DNA of 23,938 nucleotides from a virus, in the IMG/VR virus record IMGVR_UViG_3300011013_000096, positions 1 to 23,938 of that record. One strand, 5' to 3'. A program made the translations under genes and the position numbers. Below, piece after piece: positions 13,161 through 21,000 of this stretch. Under the pieces are notes generated by a model, which worked only from the letters and a program-made list of their open reading frames with translations, was not told the origin of the DNA and made no database searches. Position 1 is the first letter of the stretch. Each line of letters opens with the position of its first letter.

Positions 13161-14617
13161 TGGAAATACAAGACATCATACAAGGGTTAACGCAAACAGA
13201 GATTAATGCTATTACCTCGCCAGATGAGCGCAGTTTAATAGTTAATACCACTCTAAATCAAGCTGTCATATATGTTAACGGTACTTTCAAACAGTCAAGT
13301 TTTACTAATTCTGATGACATACCAGAAGGAACCACTAATAAGTATATTACAACTTCTGATCTTTCGCAAATAACAACAAACGCAAATGATATATCTTCCT
13401 TACAAACAGGCAAAGAGGACGCTTTCACAAAGAACACAGCATTTAATAAAGATTTTGGAACAAGCACAGGTGAGGTTTTGCCGGGTAATACTCCAACGAT
13501 AACACCAACGCAAGCAAGCAATATAACCACAAATAACTCAAAAGTCTCCTTTCCAGAAGCCCCTATTGATGGAAAGCAGTACGCAAGAAAAGATAGTTCA
13601 TGGGAAGAGGTAGCAGCAAGTGGAACCTCAGAGCCTTTACCTATAATAATTTTGACAAGTACTGACGATACGCAATTGTTTAATAGGTCTACGCCTTACA
13701 CTATAGAGTGGGATTCAGAAAAAGAAAAAGATTCTGCGTTTGCACATAGCAACAATACAAACAATAGTATTATAGAAGTAAATGATACTAGCACTTATTT
13801 ATTTGCAGGCAATATTAGGATATTTAACGGAACCGACCAAAGGACACAGCCTACTGTAAAATTAATAATCGATGGGACTTTACAGGATTGGAATCTGTCA
13901 AGTGGATATATTAGAAATGCTGGTAATGCTTCTGATTTTTGGACTTTAGATTTTAGTTTTCAACCAGTCAAACTAAATTCTGGTCAAGAAGTAGAGCTTC
14001 AAATATCACACGAAGCATCAAACCCATCTACATGGGATTCAACATTTATAGGCTCAGAGTCTTATTTTTGGGGCATAAAACTACAAGGTGTAAAAGGAGA
14101 AAAAGGAGATACTGGTAGTGGTTCAAATATAGTACTTGAAAAAGACGGCTTAACAGTTGGAACTGTAACAGAAACTATTGATATTTTAGGGGGTGTCCCT
14201 GTTGTTGATGAGGGTGGAAATGTTACAAGTATTGAGATAGGAAACTACGCTCATGCTACAGGAATTACTCAGATGCCCAGTAGTCAAATAACAAACTACA
14301 CCGAAACAGGAGGAGGTTCAGTAGATATTGATAACTACGATTTAGGAACGTCAAATGTTCATTTTATTAATCCAGGGTCGCATGATAGAGATTTTACTGG
14401 TATGGTTGCTCCTCCTGCTGGTGTTAATAGAACAGTTACTATAATAAACTCAGGGACTGATAAAAAACTAAAGTTCAAAGATAACGACTCTTCAAGCACG
14501 GCAGCAAATAGAATGCTATTAGCAGATGAAAGTGATTTTGATTTACCACAAGGAGGGAGTTTGCAAATGATTTATAACCACAACGTTAATCGCTGGACAA
14601 CATATTCATATTATTAG
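13160..14617 (+). CDS. Tail fibre protein with collagen-like segment
   Basis: 485 aa. An N-terminal anchor-like domain (about 1-55) with a Thr/Asn/Ser-rich stalk is followed by a beta domain (about 155-300), a short collagen-like run GVKGEKGDTGSG (310-321) and a C-terminal domain (about 385-485) with DFTGMVAPPAGVNRTVTIINSG and TAANRMLLADESDFDLPQGGSLQMIY, as in terminal receptor-binding parts of other fibres. From its start onward the DNA becomes clearly more AT-rich than the preceding structural genes, as expected for exchangeable host-range genes. The cognate host receptor cannot be inferred. Confidence 0.75.
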   Translation: MEIQDIIQGLTQTEINAITSPDERSLIVNTTLNQAVIYVNGTFKQSSFTNSDDIPEGTTNKYITTSDLSQITTNANDISSLQTGKEDAFTKNTAFNKDFGTSTGEVLPGNTPTITPTQASNITTNNSKVSFPEAPIDGKQYARKDSSWEEVAASGTSEPLPIIILTSTDDTQLFNRSTPYTIEWDSEKEKDSAFAHSNNTNNSIIEVNDTSTYLFAGNIRIFNGTDQRTQPTVKLIIDGTLQDWNLSSGYIRNAGNASDFWTLDFSFQPVKLNSGQEVELQISHEASNPSTWDSTFIGSESYFWGIKLQGVKGEKGDTGSGSNIVLEKDGLTVGTVTETIDILGGVPVVDEGGNVTSIEIGNYAHATGITQMPSSQITNYTETGGGSVDIDNYDLGTSNVHFINPGSHDRDFTGMVAPPAGVNRTVTIINSGTDKKLKFKDNDSSSTAANRMLLADESDFDLPQGGSLQMIYNHNVNRWTTYSYY

Positions 14618-14619
14618 AA

Positions 14620-15030
14620 ATGGAGAAGAAATTTTATAAAGAAGATAACGAGCCAATACCATCTATAGTTTATAGTGAAACTCAACCTGTAGGTTTTAGC
14701 GAGATAACAGACCAAACAGAATTGTCGGAACTTTATTTAAAACTAAACAACAAGAAAAGTAATTGGGGTAAAGATTATATTTCATTATTTAAAGTTGAAA
14801 ACTTTGGAGAAAAGTATAGAGATGGAACTTTGACCGATTCTAATATATACTATTTGTATCAAAAACTATCCTTGTTGATAGTGGTATTAGAAGATGGTAA
14901 TCTTGATTGCGCTTTATTTATTCTTAATAATGAAATAAACACTATAACGCAAACTGATATTGACAATGGATATACCCAGGAAATACACGACAAAATAATA
15001 CAAGACCTAAATAACTATTTAACTCAATAA
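14620..15030 (+). CDS. 136-aa fibre-associated hypothetical protein
   Basis: ATG 14620 is 2 nt after the fibre stop. An N-terminal segment (residues 18-34, VYSETQPVGFSEITDQT) precedes a helical part ending IQDLNNYLTQ. Small genes right after a fibre gene often encode fibre-assembly factors, chaperones or terminal caps. The sequence alone is not diagnostic. Confidence 0.55.
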   Translation: MEKKFYKEDNEPIPSIVYSETQPVGFSEITDQTELSELYLKLNNKKSNWGKDYISLFKVENFGEKYRDGTLTDSNIYYLYQKLSLLIVVLEDGNLDCALFILNNEINTITQTDIDNGYTQEIHDKIIQDLNNYLTQ

Positions 15031-15032
15031 TT

Positions 15033-15191
15033 ATGAAAAAGAAAGAAGAACAAGAAATCGTAAAAGAAATTTTAAAACTAGCGGATAAATTGGGAGATAA
15101 AGCTAATATCTCGCAGGATAAAGATTCTCTAAGAATAACTGTTGGTGGAGATTGGACGAATGGACATCCTAGCAAGCGACCGAGGAAGTGA
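15033..15191 (+). CDS. 52-aa charged small protein
   Basis: ATG 15033, TGA 15189-15191. The protein starts MKKKEEQEIVKEILKLADKL, an amphipathic charged helix, and ends in a polar tail HPSKRPRK. It lies 2 nt after the fibre-associated gene and its stop overlaps the next gene's GTG start (GTGA). No family recognised. Tight packing on both sides supports it. Confidence 0.55.
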   Translation: MKKKEEQEIVKEILKLADKLGDKANISQDKDSLRITVGGDWTNGHPSKRPRK

Positions 15192-15814
15192 TTATTTTTT
15201 ACTTTTTGTATTACATTGGTATGAGGATAATCCCCGAAGCCATAGACAGCGACCATTGTTATTGGCTCATGGATTCAATACTCATGATCTCAATTGCCGT
15301 TTTCATATTTCTGAAATCAAAGAAAAACATAATAAATCTATTTTTTACTGCAGCTTGTATTGTTTCTTTTTGTTACGATTTATTCGATTATATGTATATT
15401 GTCACAATGGGAGGCTTTAGTACGGATGGAATCAGGGTGGCCTTTTGCATTTCAATATCTTTGGTTGTTTATTGCCTGATTTTTAGAAAAAGATACGAAT
15501 GGAACAAATTAAAAAGTGAAAATTACAACAAAAATAAAATCCAAGCTATATACTCCAAGCCTTCAACGACAATAACGTTGTTAGGTGCGGCCACTTCTTT
15601 TAGCCCAAAGTGCAGTGTAAGATATAGTTATGACGGTAAAATGATTCGATTTAAAAAGGGTTATCCTACCCCAATAATGACAAACTTTGTTGTAAAGGAC
15701 ACAGATATTATAAAAACCACGGATATTGATCCTTCGTTATTTTATACTAGATTTGAAGAAATAAAGGATAAAAAATACAATTTTTTAACCTTTAATTGTA
15801 GAAAACTGTTTTAA
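15188..15814 (+). CDS. 208-aa membrane protein with C-terminal globular domain
   Basis: GTG 15188 overlaps the previous stop (GTGA). An in-frame ATG at 15221 (residue 12) is the alternative. Residues 1-98 contain three or four hydrophobic segments (about 2-12, 27-42, 47-72, 80-98). The C-terminal 110 residues are soluble (TITLLGAATSFSPKCSVRYSYD, then IRFKKGYPTP, then YNFLTFNCRKLF). The terminal FNCRK resembles the NC signature at the end of permuted papain-like NlpC/LRAT-type domains, but the catalytic His is not clear. It may be a host-surface or lysis protein; uncertain. Confidence 0.5.
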   Translation: MIIFYFLYYIGMRIIPEAIDSDHCYWLMDSILMISIAVFIFLKSKKNIINLFFTAACIVSFCYDLFDYMYIVTMGGFSTDGIRVAFCISISLVVYCLIFRKRYEWNKLKSENYNKNKIQAIYSKPSTTITLLGAATSFSPKCSVRYSYDGKMIRFKKGYPTPIMTNFVVKDTDIIKTTDIDPSLFYTRFEEIKDKKYNFLTFNCRKLF

Positions 15815-16213
15815 ATGGTAGAAAGTAAATTTTTAATTGATGTTGTTTTTGGTGTTTTAGGCGTTGTTCTAATGACATTTTTTTTATTTTGGTTCACCTA
15901 TGTTAATAAGACACAAAAAGAACATGAAGGGAAAATACAAGAAGGCGCTATCAAGCAGATAGTAAATGAAAAGGACAACCGAATACAGGACAAACAATTA
16001 GTAGAAAATAAAACAGCAAACCAAAAAGCAAAAGGAGAATTTTATAAAACTGCGGAAGATTTAGCCAAAACAATGAATGAGCTAGGAAATTCACAAAAAG
16101 AAAATCATATTTTAATAAAAGAAAATCATATTTTAATAAAACAAAATATTCTTAGGATAGAAAACTTAGAGGATTCAAATAAATTTATAGTTGAAAATAT
16201 GATTAAAAAATAA
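15815..16213 (+). CDS. Membrane-anchored coiled-coil protein (spanin- or holin-associated candidate)
   Basis: 132 aa, starting right after the previous stop. One N-terminal membrane segment (6-28: FLIDVVFGVLGVVLMTFFLFWF) is followed by a long charged coiled coil (32-132). The coil has a heptad repeated exactly twice (ENHILIK, residues 96-109), encoded by a perfect 21-bp tandem duplication, and a decayed third copy. One helix plus coil matches Rz-like spanins and other lysis-block membrane proteins in layout only. Confidence 0.55.
   Translation: MVESKFLIDVVFGVLGVVLMTFFLFWFTYVNKTQKEHEGKIQEGAIKQIVNEKDNRIQDKQLVENKTANQKAKGEFYKTAEDLAKTMNELGNSQKENHILIKENHILIKQNILRIENLEDSNKFIVENMIKK
16100..16141 (+). 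repeat. Perfect 21-bp tandem repeat (two copies)
   Basis: The unit gaaaatcatattttaataaa plus one base occurs at 16100-16120 and 16121-16141 without change, and a third degenerate copy follows (16142-16162). It encodes the heptad ENHILIK and therefore keeps the coiled-coil register. A recent slippage or recombination event is likely. Confidence 0.9.
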
Positions 16214-16226
16214 AATTCACACTAAA

Positions 16227-16305
16227 ATGAGTAAAATACTACGTCCAACCCGAGGCAATCATCAAAGGGCTGTCTGAAATAATTAAAAACAACTCAAAAC
16301 CATAA
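16227..16305 (+). pseudogene. Possible frameshifted 25-codon gene
   Basis: ATG 16227 opens MSKILRPTRGNHQRAV and stops at TGA. If one A of the run AAAA near 16232-16235 were absent, the frame would read MSKYYVQPEAIIKGLSEIIK onward to TAA 16303-16305, just before the next gene's ATG. The second reading looks like a real small protein. This could be a decayed gene, a homopolymer sequencing error or a slippery run read by frameshifting. Confidence 0.35.
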
Positions 16306-16308
16306 ACA

Positions 16309-16686
16309 ATGGATAATCTAAATCTTGAAATGATTTTGTTGGCCTTGCTTGGGCTGACCACTCATGTTTGTGCAACCGTAATTAACAGAAAAAAAAGTCA
16401 CGGAAAAATATCTCTAAAGGCCTTTTTCAGTGATGGAATGAATTGGGTCAGAATAGTCATGTCAATCGCGTCACTTGTTGCGCTATTGATAATGGCAGAC
16501 GACCTGGTTGACTTTCTTGGCGTAAAGCTGAGTGATGATTCAATCGCTAGAAAAATGTTTGCTTTTGCAGCTGGTCACGCGCCTCATGCATTTATCAGAT
16601 ATGTATTGAAGGTTTTTAAAAATAGAATTAACAAAGAGGAGAAGGATGGCGAGGAGATCGAAAACACCGAGGAAAGTGAGTCATGA
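16309..16686 (+). CDS. Holin-like small membrane protein
   Basis: 125 aa with membrane segments at about residues 8-25 (MILLALLGLTTHVCATVI) and 46-72 (WVRIVMSIASLVALLIMADDLVDFLGV), a third weaker one (85-104), and a very acidic, disordered tail (110-125, EEKDGEEIENTEESES). Size, two or three segments and charged C-terminus fit class I/II holins, which open the membrane at lysis. The place in a block of membrane proteins supports it. ATG 16309; its stop overlaps the next gene's ATG (ATGA at 16683). Confidence 0.6.
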   Translation: MDNLNLEMILLALLGLTTHVCATVINRKKSHGKISLKAFFSDGMNWVRIVMSIASLVALLIMADDLVDFLGVKLSDDSIARKMFAFAAGHAPHAFIRYVLKVFKNRINKEEKDGEEIENTEESES

Positions 16687-17066
16687 AGGGCAGGAAAATG
16701 ACCTACGTAAAAGCCGTTTTAATAGGCTTGGATCAACTTGGGAACGCCCTTTCGGGTGGAAATCCAGATTGCACGATCAGTGGGCGAACGGGTTTTTTTC
16801 AATATAACGCCCGTTTTCCAATGGTGATTTATTGGAGAATCAACGCTTTCATTGTTGACTTGACTTTTTACCCTTTCGATGGTCACGGCCATTGTCGCCA
16901 GCCTTACGAGCTCGAGAAAGATGAGGAGTTCTATGCAACCGAGAATGTTGTTGCGTTGTTTTTGCTGTCAACTTTGACTCTTGGTTCTTGCTCTGCTTTG
17001 CTGGTGCCATTTTATCTGGTTTTCGCAATAAAGAGTTTAATCGACCTTTTCAAAAAAAATGAGTAA
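16683..17066 (+). CDS. Conserved small phage membrane protein (GGNPDxTxSxR / HC type)
   Basis: 127 aa. An N-terminal segment (VLIGLDQLGNALSGGNPDCTISGRTG, 12-37) and the later FDGHGHCRQPYELEKD (64-79) match the scheme I know from a widespread small phage protein near lysis genes, with motif GG-x-P-D-x-T-x-S-x-R and a downstream H-C-x-x-x-Y. The function is not established. A C-terminal hydrophobic stretch (88-120) suggests membrane association. It overlaps the holin-like gene as ATGA and is the last gene before the GAAA terminator. Confidence 0.65.
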   Translation: MKGRKMTYVKAVLIGLDQLGNALSGGNPDCTISGRTGFFQYNARFPMVIYWRINAFIVDLTFYPFDGHGHCRQPYELEKDEEFYATENVVALFLLSTLTLGSCSALLVPFYLVFAIKSLIDLFKKNE

Positions 17067-17104
17067 ATTGCAGTCACAATAAGTTTAACTAAAATTAGTA
17101 GTGG

Positions 17105-17143
17105 AAAAGCAATTGATCTCGAAAGGGGTTAGTTGCTTTTTTT
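17105..17143 (+). terminator. Strong intrinsic terminator with GAAA tetraloop
   Basis: A 14-bp stem (17107-17120 with 17125-17138, allowing G-T pairs) closes the tetraloop GAAA (17121-17124) and is followed by seven T (17137-17143). It ends the lysis block. An in-frame GTG at 17101 would place this hairpin within a gene, so the next gene is better started at 17152. Confidence 0.85.
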
Positions 17144-17151
17144 GTTTCACC

Positions 17152-17595
17152 ATGTTTGAGGAGGTTTATGACATACTAGACAAGGCAATTGCATTGGATG
17201 AGTCTGAGGCGTTTGTTTTTGTTATGGATGCAGAGAGCAAAGAGCTTGTTGTTGACTTAAATACACGGCTGCAGTTGGGTCGAGATGGCGTTGACTCTCT
17301 TGATGCAGATCTCGGAGAATATGCGGATTTTACTATTGTAAAGAGGTCTGAGCTTGGCCTGCAGACGGATCACATTGACTTCAAGGTGACTGGTGATTAT
17401 TGGGCGAGCTGGAAAGTACTGGTAAGTGGTGAGTATTTTGAAATACTTGTTGACCAACAAAGGTTTGACGAGTTGGTGAATGATTTAGGATTTGCCAGGG
17501 AACATGTTGGACTCAATGCAGAAAGCCTTTCGATTCTAACAAAAAAATTGCTGCCTAAGTATCAAAATTACGTTAGGCTAAAACTTGGTATTTGA
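17152..17595 (+). CDS. Tail assembly chaperone candidate A
   Basis: 147 aa from ATG 17152, directly after the terminator. The protein is acidic, alpha/beta (VYDILDKAIALDESEAFVFVMD, YASW-type strands) and ends KYQNYVRLKLGI. It is the first gene of the unit that ends in the tape measure, where long-tailed phages encode the G-type chaperone that coats the tape measure during tail assembly. The next gene overlaps by 4 nt in the -1 frame, as in the lambda G/GT type. There is no sequence signature, so this is a positional inference. Confidence 0.5.
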   Translation: MFEEVYDILDKAIALDESEAFVFVMDAESKELVVDLNTRLQLGRDGVDSLDADLGEYADFTIVKRSELGLQTDHIDFKVTGDYWASWKVLVSGEYFEILVDQQRFDELVNDLGFAREHVGLNAESLSILTKKLLPKYQNYVRLKLGI

Positions 17596-18059
17596 GCTAC
17601 TACATCTACATATCAAAGTTTCCTTTAATCAATTGGCGTGATTGCCTTGATGGAGATAAATCAAGAACAAGAATCGAATCAGATAAAGGAACAACTGAGG
17701 AGGACGAAAGTGCTTGGGAGGTTTTGCACGACCAATATATTGCCAAGTATGGTGTTGGTGACGACCAAAGCAAATTGTTTGAATTAAAGGAGGAGCTTGC
17801 TTACGCCCAACTCAATTATGTGATTGATGGAAACACCTTTTTACTGAACAACATTAACCGGTTGGAGTCTGATATTTTAAAAATACTAAAGAGGCCGGTC
17901 GAGGGTTCAATGGATGACTGCATCATATACCTTTCAAAGTGGCTTGGCTACCACTTCGATCAAGAAAAAAGGACGGTCACGGAGTTCCACGATGCAATGG
18001 AGCTTTACAAAAAAGAAGCTGAGGAAATGAGAAAACTTAACGCTAAAAAACAGGCATAA
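17592..18059 (+). CDS. Tail assembly chaperone candidate B (TTG start or frameshift product)
   Basis: 155 aa from TTG 17592, overlapping the stop of the previous gene as TTGA. The product has a helical C-terminus (DEESAWEVLHDQYIAKYG, KELEAY and KKEAEEMRKLNAKK). There is no Met codon in the first 100 residues, so it starts at TTG or is made by -1 frameshifting from gene A. The shared open stretch in both frames is 17577-17592 and contains only a weak A-AAA slip site (17580-17583). It lies just before the tape measure start, separated by 0 nt. This is the arrangement of T-type chaperone parts, inferred from context. Confidence 0.5.
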   Translation: MSYYIYISKFPLINWRDCLDGDKSRTRIESDKGTTEEDESAWEVLHDQYIAKYGVGDDQSKLFELKEELAYAQLNYVIDGNTFLLNNINRLESDILKILKRPVEGSMDDCIIYLSKWLGYHFDQEKRTVTEFHDAMELYKKEAEEMRKLNAKKQA

Positions 18060-21000
18060 ATGAGCAAGGTTACAAGGTCACAAGTTGCCGAAAATGATGT
18101 ATTTGGCGGTATTGGAAAAAGCGCGATTGACTCCAAGGGAAAGGTCGATCTCTTAAAGCATTCGATTGAGATGCTTACAGAGGTAGCGAAAAACCTCAAA
18201 GAGAAGTTGGCGGGAGCCGACCCGAAAAGCCTGAGCTCAATGAAGGAGTTCAACGAGCTAGTTGAAAAAGCAAACGGACTTGCTGGCGACCGAAAGGTTG
18301 TTAACGAGGAAATGGCAAAAGCCCAGGCGAAAGTAAATGAGCAGAATCAAAAATCAATTAAGTCCATAGAGCGATTAACTGCGGATCTCGATTCTTTGAA
18401 AAAACAAAGAACTGCATTAAACCGAGCAGAGAAAAAGGGAGTTGTAACGGCTCAGGAAGCCAACAAAGAGCGTGCTCGCTTAAATGTTCAAATAAGAAAG
18501 TCGTCTAAAGAGCTCAACGATGCCACAAAAAAACAACTTGGGCTTGTTACTGCCATTGACGAGGAAAAGAAGAAACTCACCAATTTAATAAAAGCTCGTG
18601 AGGGTCTTAGTTTGGCCGGCAAAGACAACACAAAAACAGCTGAACAACTCGAGAAGCAAATCGAGAGAACCGCAAAAGGAATCGACAAGGCTGAGAAATC
18701 AACCAGGAGATTCAAGAAAGGTTTTTCTGGCCTCAAAGGCTCTGTTGATGGTGTCCGAAAGAAATTAGGACAACTCATGTCTGCATTGGGCATTGTTGCT
18801 GGCTTCCAATTATTCAGGCGAGTTGTTGGGAATGCAACCGACATTATCAGGGATTTTGAGAAAGCAAATGCAGAGCTCGCTGGTGTGTTAAACACGTCTC
18901 TCGATGGAGTGAGCAAGTTGACCGATAATGCAAAAGAACTTGGATCAACAACAGCTTTCACTGCCTCACAAGTAACCGCTTTACAAATAGCCTACTCGCG
19001 TCTAGGATTCGAGCAAGAGGAGATTATACAGTTGACCGAGGGAACCATAAACGGTGCTATTGCTTTAAATGCAAGCCTTGACGAAACTGCTGAGTTGGCT
19101 GGCGCCATGGTCAGAACATTCCAAGACCTAAAAACCACCGATACTGACCTAATACTCGACAAGCTCACCGTTTCAACTCAAAAATCAGCCCTCAACTTTC
19201 AAAAACTACAGAAAGCCTTGCCAATTGTTGGGGGTGCTGCAGAGGCCGCTGGAATCAATTTTGACAGGTTACTCGCTTTACTTGGTAAACTTTCCGATTC
19301 TGGAATTGACGCCAGCACGTCTGCAACCGCGCTGAGAAACATCTTTATCGAGTCCAGCGCACAAGGCCTTACTTATGAGCAAATACTCGCTAAGATTGTA
19401 AAAGAACAAGACAAGTTGACTGCCGCAAATGATGAGTTTGGAAAGCGTGCAGCTGTTTCTGGTGCCATCCTTGCCAGAAATCTTGACGCAACTGTTGATC
19501 TTGAAAACGCAATAAGTAATGCGGGAGGAACCGCTGAGGAGGTTGCAAAGACACAACTCGACACCTTGGATGGATCAATAAAGTTGCTGCAGTCTGCCTG
19601 GGAGGGTTGGATTTTAAGGATAAATGAGTCGGTTGATGCAAGTGCATTCTTAAAGAATGCAATTCGTTTCTTGGCTGACAACCTTGATACCATAATGTCA
19701 ACACTCGGTCGATTGGTTCAGGTTTTCTTGACGTACAAAGCAACTGTTTTGCTTGTTAATTTCGGAATCAAAGCTCAAGCAATTGTTACAAACACCTTGA
19801 GAATCGCTAAGATTGCACTAGCAAGAGGGATAAAAGGCGCCACAACCGCAATGAAAAAATTCAATGCCGCACAAAAGGCCAACATAATTGGTGCAATTGT
19901 CGCGGTCGTCATTCTTTTGGTGCAAGAACTTGATAATCTGATGTCGGCAACAACGGCCGCTGAGGATGCTCAAAACAAATTCAATGATGAGCTTTCAAGG
20001 GCTCAGGCAGAGGCAGAGAGTGCGTTCGAGGCATTGAAGAATGCCACAAAGGGAACCGATGAACACAAGGCAGCTCTTGACAAAGTGAATGAGGTTTATG
20101 GCCCTTATTTAACCAACCTACTCAATGAAGAAAGCAGCCTCAAGGATATTGAGCGAGCCCAGGAGTTGGTAAATAGAGCTCTCGAGAAAAATATTGCCCT
20201 AAAAATACAGGAGGAAGAAACAACAAACGCAAGGACTCGGGCGATAAAATCGCAAAAAGACTTCTCATCCGAATTGATTACCCAATTGCGTGATGAAGGA
20301 AAAGAGCAAAGCGAAATAAATCAAATTGTTGCGCAAGCAAACTCACTGCTAAAAGAGCGGGCTAAATTGACCCAAGGCTTTGGAGATGTTCGTTTCGGTT
20401 CTTCATTCATACTAGAAGACCAAGAGGTTGCCGACCAAATACAAGCAATTGACGACCAAATCGGAAGTCTTGCAGATCGGGCAAATGTTGGGTTGTTTGG
20501 GTTTTTAGGTGAAGGGTTTAGGGCTGAGCTCGTAAACTCATCAAATGCGATTGCCCAAGCAAATCAGGACATCCTTGACATTGAGGCAAGTTTCTCGGGA
20601 ATATTGGGGGACAGCCTTGGTGAAACTCTTCTAAATGCTCTAACACCAACAGGTAACTCAAAAAATGCCATCGACAACATCGAGGCCGCAGCTGGTGAGG
20701 CAAAAACTAGGCTTGAAGAACTGAGGGAGGAATTGAAGAAAAACAGGGAATCACTCGAGAAATTGGCAGATGAAAACACAAGTTCGAGCGATGAGAGAGT
20801 TGTTTCTTTAAACACTGAGGGGCGATTGATTAAGGAACAAATCAAGACAATCGAAGCTCTTTTGAATTTGGAAATAAAAACCAAAGACACGAGAGAGCTC
20901 GCAAACAAGCAAAGACTCAAAGAGCTTTCAGCGCAATTGGAAGCCGAAAGAAAGCTCATTGCATTCAATGTTGTTGACAAAGGAAAGAACCCTCAAGGCG

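Noticed and set aside
17101-17151. GTG 17101 as the start of the chaperone-like gene
   Set aside because: A strong intrinsic terminator (17107-17143) would then lie inside the gene.
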